Origin: Sergeia podlipaevii
Lineage: Eukaryota; Euglenozoa; Kinetoplastea; Trypanosomatida; Trypanosomatidae
Length of the DNA: 64,000 bases
Direction of reading: 5' to 3'
Assembly (NCBI GenBank): GCA_030849805.1
Contig: JASANZ010002218.1
Coordinates: forward strand, 1 to 64,000
Position numbers and translations under genes: made by a program. Position 1 is the stretch's first letter, and every line of letters begins with the position of its first letter. Of this stretch, positions 36,493 through 46,747 are shown one piece after another. A model generated the notes under the pieces. It did no database searches. It was not told the origin of the DNA and saw only the letters and a list, made by a program, of their open reading frames with translations.

Positions 36493-37986
36493 TTACGAGA
36501 TATCCAAAGTCACTCTCTGCATCTCCATCTGCATGTTCTCAATGCTGCGACGAAGGTACTGTAAATACTTGCTCATCCGCATCACAACCAATGAGGGACA
36601 CCCTTGACGCACACCATCACATCCCACCTGCTGCTGCTGAGTAGAAGATAAGAATGAAGAAGCGGTCTGCAGGAGAAGCGCGGTTTGCTCCGCCGCCACG
36701 TAGGAGCTAAAGGCCAAAAACGGCAATCGCTTCAGCATACGACCGTTAAAGCCTTCGCAAAGGTGCGCCAATTCGTCTAGCTCCTCGTGAAACAGCTTCT
36801 CAATATCAGCGGAAGCAGCAGCAGCACACAATGCAAATGATGCGCCGTCAGCGTGCTGTTCTCGTCCTTCCTCCCCCATCTCCTCGCTCACGCCGCCGCT
36901 ACTGCTGCTGCCTTGGCCCGTATCACCTAACGATAGCAGCCCGCACTTCTGTAGTTCATACATGCTGGCAAGCAGCACTGCCCTGCGCGACCTCAACCCG
37001 GGAGGCCCAATCTTAATCTTCTTGTCTGCGCGATCCAAAAATGCCACATCGATAGCTCCGGTAAGGTTGCTAGTGACCAACACGAGCACATTGCGAAGCC
37101 TCTGCAAGCGGTCAAGCTGTGTTAGAAGTGCGTTCACGACTCGAATGGAATCCGAGGGTTCGTTTCCCTTCATCGCGGACTGTCGCGCCGCTGCCAGGCT
37201 CTCCACCTCATCCACAAGCACACACACAAGACAAGAGTCGTCCCTGGCGATGCGGCGGATGTGCTCAAACAACAGCATCACTTGCTTTCCACTCTCACTA
37301 AACCATCGGCTAAATAGGCTGTGGGCGTTAATCTCCACCAGTTTCGTAGAGGGAAAAGACTTGGACATGTGAATCGCAAGCTTTTGCGAAAGTGCCTTGC
37401 AGAGAGATGTCTTGCCCGTCCCTGGAATACCATGAAAAAGCAGCAGGCGGTTGAACGCAATACGGCTCGTATCAACGCCTGACATCGAAAAGTAAAGTGC
37501 CGTGTTCATGTACTGCAGCAAATCATTCTTCAGCGCAGTAGAGTCCTCTTCTGTTTCGCCATAGTACAACGAGTCCCACAACCCCTCAAGAGACACGTGT
37601 GGCAGTGAGAGGATAGTGCATGCTGGGAGAGCTTCGTCAGTGTCCGCTGCATATCCCTTGTGATGAACTGCGCTATTACCATTATTCTCATCCTCCTCGT
37701 CCTCACCCCTATCGCTATGTAGATAAAACAAAAAGGGTACGTACGTCGCTGTGGCTGCTACTGTGCTGATATCACCAAGCGTGCCGCTCATGTCCACCAC
37801 CCGAATAGATCGCGCCAACTCTGAGAGAACACCAGAAAAAGGAATAAGGTCCCCAGAGTGTATAGGATGGCAGTGAGTGCAGTGTGACCGTACGTACGAT
37901 GTGATGATGCATGATAGCTCTGGCCAGTCTCGCCGCGGTGCCGTGCAGGCCACTTCGACAGTGATCACAGGATTGCCTCCGTTCAT
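36493..37986 (-). CDS. PCH2: PCH2/TRIP13-like AAA+ ATPase
   Basis: PCH2/TRIP13 remodels HORMA-domain proteins (Hop1, Mad2) in meiotic axis and spindle-checkpoint control. The 497-residue product has an N-terminal region of about 170 residues with VEVACTAPRRDWPELSCIIT. The AAA+ core follows: Walker A FHGIPGTGKTSLCKALSQKL near residue 176, VEINAHSLFSRWFSESGKQV (a PCH2 signature), Walker B VCVLVDEVESLAAARQSAM, then EPSDSIRVVNALLTQLDRLQ and sensor VTSNLTGAIDVAFLDRADKK. All match TRIP13 closely. The Walker A has Ile where GPPGTGKT is usual. A Ser/Gly/Glu-rich insert lies near residues 350-385 before the small AAA subdomain. The first ATG is used; the acceptor is at 38050. The identification is secure; whether the role is meiotic or mitotic here is unknown. 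Confidence 0.94.
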   Translation of the reverse strand: MNGGNPVITVEVACTAPRRDWPELSCIITSYVRSHCTHCHPIHSGDLIPFSGVLSELARSIRVVDMSGTLGDISTVAATATYVPFLFYLHSDRGEDEEDENNGNSAVHHKGYAADTDEALPACTILSLPHVSLEGLWDSLYYGETEEDSTALKNDLLQYMNTALYFSMSGVDTSRIAFNRLLLFHGIPGTGKTSLCKALSQKLAIHMSKSFPSTKLVEINAHSLFSRWFSESGKQVMLLFEHIRRIARDDSCLVCVLVDEVESLAAARQSAMKGNEPSDSIRVVNALLTQLDRLQRLRNVLVLVTSNLTGAIDVAFLDRADKKIKIGPPGLRSRRAVLLASMYELQKCGLLSLGDTGQGSSSSGGVSEEMGEEGREQHADGASFALCAAAASADIEKLFHEELDELAHLCEGFNGRMLKRLPFLAFSSYVAAEQTALLLQTASSFLSSTQQQQVGCDGVRQGCPSLVVMRMSKYLQYLRRSIENMQMEMQRVTLDIS

Positions 37987-38612
37987 AGAGAGTTTGAAAA
38001 ATAAAGTATATATTTTTTAAAGTTATGTATGTATATGCTTGTTGTATAGCTTGTAAAAAGAAAAAAAAAAGAGTAAGAAAGATACCCAAGCTCCTTGAAT
38101 TGATAACGCGCAACGCCAATTCGTGACGAGATACTTTGAGAATAGTCTTTCCTTCTTTCTGACAAAAATAGCGTATAAAATCATAATTAAAAAGTATATA
38201 TGGAAAACGGAGAGGAGAAAACAGGCGTTGGATATATAAAATAGAAGAAAGCACTAAAACAAAAACATTTTTTTTTTAGAGATATATGTACTCAAACACG
38301 TAGAAGCCCAAGTAAAAAAAAAAAAAAAGACAATGACGTGATGCAAGAAGCAAACATGTCTCTTCGCCTTAATATGTATATTATTGCATTTTTATTAACT
38401 TTGTAATGACTATAAAAAAAATGGTATGTGAGTGAATGTGTGAAAGTCTGAGTATATGTATGCTTGCACAGAAGGACATTAATTCGCCCATGTTTCCTTC
38501 TCTCCATTTTGAAAAGTGCGTGTGTGTGTGTAGAGGAAACGTGCAGATTAATGCCTTTCCTTCCTTCCTCTTCCTCTTCCTCTTCCCCCCCCCCCCTCTC
38601 TCCATCACCTCT
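37987..38612. other. Intergenic: large-gene 3' region and PCH2 5' leader
   Basis: Contains A-runs near 38060, 38270 and 38315, a GT run near 38519-38531 and a run of about 12 C at 38585-38597 just downstream of the large gene. No gene is seen. Confidence 0.55.
38050..38083 (-). promoter_or_regulatory. Putative spliced-leader acceptor for PCH2
   Basis: Sense TTACTCTTTTTTTTTTCTTT then TTACAAG, with the AG at 38050-38051, 64 bases before the ATG. Confidence 0.55.
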
Positions 38613-41600
38613 CTAGATGCGCGTCCATCCCCATTTTGCGTACGTTTCCTCAAGTCCATTCCCATCCTCTGATGAACATGCGTCAGCGGCATTCAGTCCT
38701 CCTCTTTCCTCGTCTTCGCCGATTATATTAAAGCACAGACGATGGTGTCCCGCAGTGCGCACCGCATAGTTGAAACTAAGCTGCAGCTCTCGTTCCCATC
38801 GTTGCGGTGCACTAGCAGAATCATGCACAACGTGACTTGCCGCGCGCTCTGCACCAGTCGTGGTGTGATGTCGCGCAGCCCATATCTCTACAACGCGCTT
38901 GACGGTCACCCAGAACGCTTCACTCTCAACAAAGATAGCAGCAAGACTTTCGATAAAGAAGCACTGGCTTGCCACCACTTCCTCTGCTATTCTAGCATCC
39001 TGCAGACCTCCTTCACTAACCATCTGGTCATCCTGCTGACGATGAAGCACATCAAGCACGCCATCACGCAAGACTTCGGCAAGATCGCGTCGTTGCTCCA
39101 CAGAGCACCCACAAGCCTCCAGCACTACAGCCCACTGCTGTAGAGAAAGCTCACGAAGGCCTTCTCCCTCAGCCTCTGGCACTGCCGCACTCTCCCCGCA
39201 ATCTCCAAAAGCAACGCTGGCATTCACCGGCATCATAAGCAAACACGCCAGTAGCCGAGAAAAAATGGTCGTATCTACGCAGTCAAGCCGCGACCCACAT
39301 TGCACTGCGGAGACCAGCACCGACGTGGGAACCGTCTCCGCCTCCACGTCAACCAGCCGCTTGGAAAGCGTGCTCCACAGGTGTCGCAGCGCCGGTGAAG
39401 CGAATCGAACACTCGGCAGCGCTGGGTAGTTAGTAAAGATCGTAGAAGTCTGCCGAAGCGCTTCCTGCTCGCCGCCATAGGTGCTGCTGGCACCTGGCTG
39501 CAATGGTGAAGCCCGCTGCCGTCGCGGGACGGAGCCAGAGGAGGGCCCGCCACTAAGGCCTCGCAGAATATACTCTCTCTCCTGTACGCGCTCCATGTTC
39601 TGGTGAACGGTGGCATCATTTCCGTGCTGAAGTGCAGGGCCAATACGGCTTAGAGTATTAAAAATACGCGTCATCTCCTCCAACGATAGAACATCGCGCG
39701 CATAGCAGAGCTGATGAGCAAGGGTGATTCCTGTAGGCCCTGCAGCAGCCGCTGGAAAACATGCCAGAGCGGCAAGGAGAAGACTCAGATTGCGTGGGCC
39801 ACCTCTGCGGTCATTGGAGTGATAGGCCAGACACTCTGACATGGGAAAGGAATAAAGATATGCTGGCGGAGCTCCAAGCCGGGGAAGTGTGCTGATCGCG
39901 GTGATGGATGCTACTGCACTTCGCAACGACATGGATGAGCGGGTAGCGTTCTGGCGCAGGTCAGCCTCTACATAGGAGCGCAGACGCGAGAGTGCATACA
40001 CTGTCCACTGAGACAGTGACTCGTTCATCGCTGAAAAAGAGTCTGTGTAGCCCTCTGCCGCCATCGATCCATCGTGAGAGCAAAAAGATGGCAAAGAGAA
40101 AGAGGTGACAGCGAGAAGTAGAGAGTCAGTAGGGGGCCTGGAGTAAACCGCAGCCCTCGCTGCTTTCGACGCTATAGCACCACTAGAGGGCGACGATGTC
40201 TTGTCGCTCATTGTACGTGGAGGCGCGGAAGCGGCCAGAAGGTGTTGCGCGTTCATGTCTCTCCACTCCGCGGGGACGGTGGTCATGACACCCACAAGCC
40301 ACAGCAGTAGTTGATCGCAAGAGCCGAGGTGACGGTAGCAGGCTGCCTCCGCAGTGGCATACAGCAGCGCAGCGTACACAGACCGCAGAGGAAGAAGCGT
40401 CAAGCGCGAAGAGGAACAATCTAAACCGTCACTGCCTCCTATCCCTTTGCTCTTGTCTGTGTCATGCCTCTTGCACTCAGCAGTAGTAGCGTCTGCCTCT
40501 GGTGTCTGCTCTGCTGAGGCTGGAGTGTTCTCACGCATAAAAGCCTCGAGCTGCAGTGGGCTCTGCCTCGCCCTGTCCAGACCATTGGGGCTCTTGTCGT
40601 TGGAGTAAGCAAGAGAGGCATACATAGCAAGGCACATTGTTCGCGCCAGACACCGTGCCTGTTCAAGAGCGCGGTTCCCCCCAGACGCACTTTGAGACTC
40701 TGCCACAATGATTCCTTCAGAAGGAGAGAACGGCGACGTCGTATGCGTGTCATGGAGAGCTTGTTTCTTCTGCTGCTTACCCTGCAATGCACAGATATTA
40801 TTACGTGTTACGAATAGCTCAGCGTATGTGAGAGACGTGAGAAGCCGCCGAAGGGTAAGTGAGAGAATGGCAACGTCACGTGCACTCTGCATCGCACCAC
40901 TATCACCATCACCGCCGCTGCCTCCTCCTCCTCCTCCCTCCGGTGCAGTAGTCAGAACGTCCACGTCTGACGCATCTGCGCCAAAGCTGGATCTCTTCCA
41001 GACACGGCTTTTCCAGCCGCCATCATCGGGAATAAAAAAAGAAAAGTGTTTGTAAAGGAGAAGCCCGGTAACCATTCGAGTATGCGCGCTATGCTGCGCG
41101 GCTGCCTCAAAGTCACTCAGCCAATCCACCTTACATGACCGTTGCTGCTCACTATGGCTCTGTAGTGGATCGTGCTCCAGCGGCTTTATATGCTTCTCCG
41201 CTGCCACAGCCACGTCGGGCAGAGATATAATATCCAAAAAAAGAGCATTCATGAGTGCATGCGCACTCAGTTCCGACAAGTGCGCGCGTGCTTCATCAAC
41301 CAGCACCTGCTTCATCGTCCGAACGCTCTCCCGCATCACCGCCGCATTGTCTGATGGCGACGATGACGGTGCTGCGCTATCCGCTATTGCTTCACTTTGG
41401 TTATTCGCAACTACGTGCTCCATCATTGAGAAAAATGGCTTTGTGCCACTTTGCAAAGTCAGCATGCCTTGTCGGGCATGTACACGGCACAATATGCTAA
41501 AGATAATAGACAACTCCTCGCATGTGAATACGCAACGCGTCAGCTGCTGTGACGATTTTGTTAAATTTTCCTTCTTCAATAACGTTTCCTCCGCTGCTTC

Positions 41601-44600
41601 CATGTCGTGTGTCGAAGTTCCCCGCTGCTGCAATCGCCGATCCATCAAGTCCCACAGCTGTCTATACACGTTGTATATAAGCAAGTCAACGGGTCCCACA
41701 CCGGCATCGTCATCTAGCACTTTTGCATACCATTCTCTGAGAAGTGGATCACTCACACTTGCGCTAATGCTAGCATGATTTTGCTGTGCGCAACACCGCC
41801 GCGTTATCGAGATACTCAGCTCTGTATACAGTTCATGCGGCAGCAGCTCAGCCAGGATGGAGGTGTGACGCTGTATGGATTGGTCAAATGTAGGAGCGCC
41901 TCCAATCCTCTGAAAAGTTTCCTCGACTCTGGTAGTATTCGTGTTGCCGCTCTTTTCTGCTTCTTTCTTCTGCAATCCAGCGGTAGCACCAGGCCATGAG
42001 CGCAGCAGTGCCTCCGCGTGTGTGTATGGTGTATCTGTGGCAGTCCACGCTGTCATCAGCACAAAAATACACTCACGAAGGTACTGCTGCACTGAGGAGA
42101 AAAACGCGCTGTCGTGAAGGGTTGAGCTCACGCCCTCGCTTGCCTCCACTGCCAAGGTGACTGAGTCCGATTGAATCACAAAGGCGGCGAGGTGTGCCAG
42201 CTGCAGCAACTGCCCTGTGACAGCACTTTGTTCCTCCATGCTTTCACTATTTGACTGACCATCTTGAGCTGCAGAAGAAAGAAGCGTTGGTGGTGACTGT
42301 TGTTGTTGTTGCTGTTGCCTCTGAAGCCTCTCACGCAACCGTACAAGATCCAGTAATATGTGCTGCTGCACCACATGACGAAGCGACGCTGAGTGTGCCA
42401 GAAGCGTCATGATGGGCTCCAGCGCTTCCCACGCCGCTAGAGGGGGCACTGGTAATGATCTGTCCCTCGTATCATTTTCTAAAGCTGCTGTGTCGCTAAT
42501 GATGAGATGAGTACAAGGCACCGCGACTGCCCTTACCCACGCTTCCCACAGTAGCCGGGCGCGCTTTGTTCCTGATGCTGGCCACAACGCCGCGAGCTCG
42601 CTAGTACCCATCGCATTGAATATACTGCGAGTTAACGCATACGGCTCCGTGAACTGTCGCTGGAGGTCCTTCTCTAAAGAAGACTTCGTAGCAACGCTCT
42701 CCCGCAGCTTCTCCACCGCATCACTCGCTATTGGTGCCTCAGCCTTTGTGGGTGGCATGAGTAGCAGCCATTTATGTTGGCGCAGCAAGCGTGCATAGAA
42801 CCTCTCAGAAATAAAGTGGTCAATGTCGACAACATACACGCATAAAGTACATAGTGTGCGCAGCTCCGCAGTCCGTTGGCCTTTGCCCACACAGTGCTGC
42901 CTCTGGTGGTAGTGGCGGTGATGATGCACCGTCTCCCCGTTGCGCGTGCGGAGTGCGTAGAAAAAGCCGTACAGCAGCTCATATGCCATGCGCTGCTTGT
43001 GCTGCGTGCTCTGTAGAACATTTATGAGCTCTTTTAACTGCTGTGTCGTAAACGTGCTTGATGTAGCCATATTGCCCGCTATGCCAGCATTCACAATGCT
43101 GACGTACTTGCTCACTGGCTTTGCCACTGTACCAGCCGCAGTACTGCTAGAAGGCTCGGTCTCCGTGGTAATACCAAGAGCACGCTGCACTATAGCTGAC
43201 CGTACATCCTGCACGGTAGGCCAGCATAAAGTGCGAAGAAACTGTACATGATCAAGCATTCTTGACGACGCCAAAGACCCTTGGGCAAGTGCCACGCCGC
43301 TGCCGCTTTTGCCGTCTGTAGGAAGACTGTCGGTAAGCTCGGCGTATGTAGCCCAGCACGCCAGTGGTGTGGTCAAATCGCGGGCGAAGAAGGCAGATTG
43401 CGCCATAAGCCGGAACCAGCTACCTCGGTAAGGGGGTAGCATCAATGTCCAGTGTTGAAGGAGATAGCGGATGAGAAGCCCACTAAAGATATCCAGCACG
43501 TGCACACGATACAATAGCTGGCATTCTGCGCTTCCTTTTGTAGCCACTTCATCGGGTGACGGTAGTGAGAACGCATTGTCGGTGATGAGACCATCCACCT
43601 TGGGCACAAGATGCAAGAATGCATGAGCATGCTTGATGAGCGAGCGGGTGTGTCCCAAGCGCGTTGTCGCAATCGCAGCCAGTGAAGTCCCTTTATTTTG
43701 CTCTGAGCTATATGTGTTGAGAAGTCCCTGTGCCTCTGCCGACACTGCCGCCACATGGTCTGCAAGGGTTCTTTCATCCTCTGTGACACTCTGGCTCCTT
43801 CCTCCTTGACACTGCTGTCTAATATGCAGTGTGTCCTTGTGCCACTTAAAGTACATCACAGTTTGCAACAGTGCAAGCACCTCCGCCAGCTCATCGCCAG
43901 ATGTTGGGGCAAAGACTGTACCGTCGCCAATAAACCCAAAAAGCTGACGCAACAGTAGATCAGGAAACGCGCTCACTGAGGTGCTGATGCCGCTGTTGCT
44001 AGAGGTGTCACATGCCTGAGCCCATGCCTCAGCAACGCTCATAACTGAGTCAGACTGAGCGGTGGCACCACCTTCCTCCACCACTTCTATACAGCTGGCA
44101 CCGCCACCCATGGCGCTCACTAACACATCCCTTGGAATGTCTGGGAGTGAAATAGGTGTGTTTAAGTAGTCTAGCGCCTCCACGGGAAGAATGAGTGTGA
44201 ATGCACTTCGCTTAGTAGATGAAGTTGACGCTGTCACCGGCTCTAAGGCATCGTTCGACTGGTCACCCGTCAAAGCTAGATCGCATTCAATCGAAAGCTG
44301 TGCTTTGCGACGATCATTGTTATCTTCATTCGCTGCCACCGCCGCGCACGCCACGCGCTCCACCACGCCGGCGTCTTTCAGTGCGTCTAGGCACACTTGA
44401 CAGAAGGTACGGTATACCTGGCTGCTGCTCTGTAAAGTAATAAAGTTCTTCTTAAAGGTAGCATGCGACTGTAGCAACTTGCGCAGTCGCGCCGTATCCT
44501 CACTGCTTGAGTGCAGCATGCCAGCTGCTCCTTGCCTCTGGTGGTGGTGGCGGTGCTGAGGTAATCGCTGAGATGAAAAGTTTCTACGATTGCTCTTATT

Positions 44601-45146
44601 CAGTTGTTGTCTTCTGTTACTGTTGTCATGGCGGCCATTGCTTTTGCTTTGACCACTATTCTTGCTCTCACCGTCACGGCTATTGTTGCTCTCGTATCTA
44701 TCTGATGGATCGCTTCTCTGGCTACTCATATCGTTACGGCGTTCAGACTGCCTCTGCTGGTGCAGCTGTTGGTTCTGATGCCTAGTGATATTGCTATTGT
44801 TATCAAAGGTCCTCGCTGAAGGCCTCTGAGAGGAGCTCTTAGCTCTACAAGATACTGATAAAGCATTTGCCAATGCACAGCTTTTCCAACTCACCCTGCT
44901 AGTGTCATCAAAGTATCTCCCGCCAGAGCATACGGTAGGCACCTGAAGCCACAATGCACGTCGCATTCCTGTACACGCATGTAGGAAACCGCGTAGGCAG
45001 CTACTATTGTGAGTCCCGCCTATCGACAGGTGGTGGCTCCATGGCAATGTAGTACTAGAAGTAGAAAGACTGGCCGTGCTCACACTCTCAGCAGCTCCCG
45101 CAAGACCAAGAGCTGCTCTAGAAGAAGACGTGGTTCCGTGCCTCAT
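38613..45146 (-). CDS. Very large protein of unknown function, possible mitochondrial import signal
   Basis: From the ATG at 45146 (MRHGTTSSSRAALGLAGAAE) the product has 2177 residues in one frame; the few residues upstream begin with a non-ATG codon. The first 130 residues are Ser/Ala/Arg-rich, low in acids, and could be a mitochondrial presequence. A basic Asn/Gln/Arg/Ser-rich stretch (about 120-215) follows. Beyond that the protein is largely helical, with repeated Leu-rich blocks (for example TFCQVCLDALKDAGVV and DIFSGLLIRYLLQHWTLMLP) mixed with low-complexity linkers, including a Gln run near residue 960. This resembles an alpha-solenoid (PPR/HEAT-like) organelle RNA-processing protein in general feel, but I could not pick out a defined repeat or a RAP domain. 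The function is unknown; that the gene is real is clear. Confidence 0.87.
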   Translation of the reverse strand: MRHGTTSSSRAALGLAGAAESVSTASLSTSSTTLPWSHHLSIGGTHNSSCLRGFLHACTGMRRALWLQVPTVCSGGRYFDDTSRVSWKSCALANALSVSCRAKSSSQRPSARTFDNNSNITRHQNQQLHQQRQSERRNDMSSQRSDPSDRYESNNSRDGESKNSGQSKSNGRHDNSNRRQQLNKSNRRNFSSQRLPQHRHHHQRQGAAGMLHSSSEDTARLRKLLQSHATFKKNFITLQSSSQVYRTFCQVCLDALKDAGVVERVACAAVAANEDNNDRRKAQLSIECDLALTGDQSNDALEPVTASTSSTKRSAFTLILPVEALDYLNTPISLPDIPRDVLVSAMGGGASCIEVVEEGGATAQSDSVMSVAEAWAQACDTSSNSGISTSVSAFPDLLLRQLFGFIGDGTVFAPTSGDELAEVLALLQTVMYFKWHKDTLHIRQQCQGGRSQSVTEDERTLADHVAAVSAEAQGLLNTYSSEQNKGTSLAAIATTRLGHTRSLIKHAHAFLHLVPKVDGLITDNAFSLPSPDEVATKGSAECQLLYRVHVLDIFSGLLIRYLLQHWTLMLPPYRGSWFRLMAQSAFFARDLTTPLACWATYAELTDSLPTDGKSGSGVALAQGSLASSRMLDHVQFLRTLCWPTVQDVRSAIVQRALGITTETEPSSSTAAGTVAKPVSKYVSIVNAGIAGNMATSSTFTTQQLKELINVLQSTQHKQRMAYELLYGFFYALRTRNGETVHHHRHYHQRQHCVGKGQRTAELRTLCTLCVYVVDIDHFISERFYARLLRQHKWLLLMPPTKAEAPIASDAVEKLRESVATKSSLEKDLQRQFTEPYALTRSIFNAMGTSELAALWPASGTKRARLLWEAWVRAVAVPCTHLIISDTAALENDTRDRSLPVPPLAAWEALEPIMTLLAHSASLRHVVQQHILLDLVRLRERLQRQQQQQQQSPPTLLSSAAQDGQSNSESMEEQSAVTGQLLQLAHLAAFVIQSDSVTLAVEASEGVSSTLHDSAFFSSVQQYLRECIFVLMTAWTATDTPYTHAEALLRSWPGATAGLQKKEAEKSGNTNTTRVEETFQRIGGAPTFDQSIQRHTSILAELLPHELYTELSISITRRCCAQQNHASISASVSDPLLREWYAKVLDDDAGVGPVDLLIYNVYRQLWDLMDRRLQQRGTSTHDMEAAEETLLKKENLTKSSQQLTRCVFTCEELSIIFSILCRVHARQGMLTLQSGTKPFFSMMEHVVANNQSEAIADSAAPSSSPSDNAAVMRESVRTMKQVLVDEARAHLSELSAHALMNALFLDIISLPDVAVAAEKHIKPLEHDPLQSHSEQQRSCKVDWLSDFEAAAQHSAHTRMVTGLLLYKHFSFFIPDDGGWKSRVWKRSSFGADASDVDVLTTAPEGGGGGGSGGDGDSGAMQSARDVAILSLTLRRLLTSLTYAELFVTRNNICALQGKQQKKQALHDTHTTSPFSPSEGIIVAESQSASGGNRALEQARCLARTMCLAMYASLAYSNDKSPNGLDRARQSPLQLEAFMRENTPASAEQTPEADATTAECKRHDTDKSKGIGGSDGLDCSSSRLTLLPLRSVYAALLYATAEAACYRHLGSCDQLLLWLVGVMTTVPAEWRDMNAQHLLAASAPPRTMSDKTSSPSSGAIASKAARAAVYSRPPTDSLLLAVTSFSLPSFCSHDGSMAAEGYTDSFSAMNESLSQWTVYALSRLRSYVEADLRQNATRSSMSLRSAVASITAISTLPRLGAPPAYLYSFPMSECLAYHSNDRRGGPRNLSLLLAALACFPAAAAGPTGITLAHQLCYARDVLSLEEMTRIFNTLSRIGPALQHGNDATVHQNMERVQEREYILRGLSGGPSSGSVPRRQRASPLQPGASSTYGGEQEALRQTSTIFTNYPALPSVRFASPALRHLWSTLSKRLVDVEAETVPTSVLVSAVQCGSRLDCVDTTIFSRLLACLLMMPVNASVAFGDCGESAAVPEAEGEGLRELSLQQWAVVLEACGCSVEQRRDLAEVLRDGVLDVLHRQQDDQMVSEGGLQDARIAEEVVASQCFFIESLAAIFVESEAFWVTVKRVVEIWAARHHTTTGAERAASHVVHDSASAPQRWERELQLSFNYAVRTAGHHRLCFNIIGEDEERGGLNAADACSSEDGNGLEETYAKWGWTRI

Positions 45147-46188
45147 ATAGGGGACGATGGCCACTGTTGAGAGACTACAAAACAATAGCTAGCAAAAAAT
45201 GTATTTTTTTTTAATGATAATGATGATATGTTTGCTAGCTGCGACAGCTATAATACTTTTATGCAAGCACTTTCCTGACCTCAAATCACAAAGGAAAAAT
45301 AGAAACCACCGCGTTACCTTTAAAAAAAGACAATACCTTTATAGGGTATCTTCATATATAGGGCAACAATAAAAATGAAAGGGCAAGATGAAGAAAAAAA
45401 AAGAAGAATGCGTCTCCATTCAAGTCAAGGAAAGAGTTAAAAAAAGAACAAATACGAAAAGGCGAAAACGTTGGATATATATCTTGTTCTACAAAAAAAA
45501 GAGGCAATACATAACTATTTTTGTAATAATCAGTTTCTCTTCATTCTGTCTTTAAAATCATAATATTGTTCAGATAGGTATCTTTTTTCTGTGTGATGCC
45601 ATACACATGTGTGGCTTTTTTTTTTCCTCTCTTGTTCCTCTGCACCTGCGCTCATATTCCCCAATACCATCGATGTCACCGGAAAGTGAGCCAAAATAAA
45701 AATGAAAGAGAGGGAGAGAAAGGCACAAAGTAATTTCCTTCTGCATTCCCATTCATACTCTGTGCCATCATTCGCACTAGTTTTCTTTTCCAAGGCATTC
45801 TTTTTTTTTTGTTTTTGTTTTTCTAAAGCGAAAACATTTTTTTTTAATAAAAGGGAAGAAAAAAAAATGTCAGCAACACACAGAACCTATCACCACAGCA
45901 ACGTAAAGGGCAGTACAGATCCACTTTCTCGTGCAAACATATATATATTTATGCTCACTCGCACCCAAAACACTTGGGTCGCTAATGCAAACACCAAACA
46001 CACTCTCCCCTCATACATTCGCTGAGAGTATACTACGACTTCTCTATTGATGAATTTCCACCCACTGTGTGATATTCATTTTTCTCTGTGTGCAATGATA
46101 TAATACTTTGGGAGTGTCTCAGCCTACCTTCTTGTGTTGGTGTCTCGTTATTGTAGCTATTGCTGTCCCTGCTCTTTATTCAGCGTTG
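45147..46188. other. Intergenic: small-gene 3' region and large-gene 5' leader
   Basis: AT-rich with A and T runs. Short open frames are low complexity. No gene is seen. Confidence 0.55.
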
Positions 46189-46689
46189 CTACTTTGGTGC
46201 TTCCGCAGAACTAGGGCCGTCCTTGCCCTTCTCCCAGAACTTTGCAAAGTAGGCCCAAGAGTTAAGCAACAGCGCGACCGCCTTCCCCTCCGCCGCGTTG
46301 ATCTGCTCGTCTGTTAAAGAATTAAGCGCCGTCCACGCTTCCTGCTCCACCTGCTTCTTACTGGCTGGCCCTGCCCCAGTGCCAGTCTGATGCATGCGCT
46401 TCATTTTGTTCACACGCATCGCCACATCTAGCGCGCTTTCCGAGGAGGCAGCACCACCATCCGCTGCAGCTGCGGGACCTGAAGAGGAGGTCGAGGAGGA
46501 GCCCGAAGAAGGATGAGACTGGGAGGCATCCAGTAATATGCGTGAGTAGCTGCTCAAGAACCTTGATTTGGTGTTCACAGCAGTAATGGGTACACAGTGA
46601 GAAATAATGGCTGCAGTTTGAGGAAGCACGACGCGCATCATAGATTGGCGTGAGGCCACACACGCACCACAGGTCAGGCGAGCAAGCAT
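46189..46689 (-). CDS. Small protein with mitochondrial-type N-terminus, unknown
   Basis: From the ATG at 46689 (MLARLTCGACVASRQSMMRV) the product has 166 residues. The first 45 residues contain several Arg and Ser and no acidic residue, typical of a matrix-targeting presequence. A Ser/Gly/Pro/Ala linker (about 55-85) leads to a helical C-terminus with WTALNSLTDEQINAAEGKAV, then ALLLNSWAYFAKFWEKGKDG. That hydrophobic-aromatic helix could be a single membrane-spanning or membrane-edge helix of a respiratory-chain or ATP-synthase accessory subunit; this is a guess from shape only. The open frame upstream to 46821 is leader, since a strong acceptor AG sits at 46702, only 13 bases before this ATG. 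Confidence 0.75.
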   Translation of the reverse strand: MLARLTCGACVASRQSMMRVVLPQTAAIISHCVPITAVNTKSRFLSSYSRILLDASQSHPSSGSSSTSSSGPAAAADGGAASSESALDVAMRVNKMKRMHQTGTGAGPASKKQVEQEAWTALNSLTDEQINAAEGKAVALLLNSWAYFAKFWEKGKDGPSSAEAPK

Positions 46690-46701
46690 ATTTGGTAAAT
46701 T

Positions 46702-46747
46702 CTTAGAAAGGAAAAGAAAGAAAAGCAGCAACAGTAAAAAGAAAAAA
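46702..46747 (-). promoter_or_regulatory. Putative spliced-leader acceptor for the small mitochondrial-type gene
   Basis: Sense CATTTTTTCTTTTTACTGTT, a short GCTGC, then CTTTTCTTTCTTTTCCTTTC and TAAG, with the AG at 46702-46703. It fixes the start at 46689. Confidence 0.6.
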
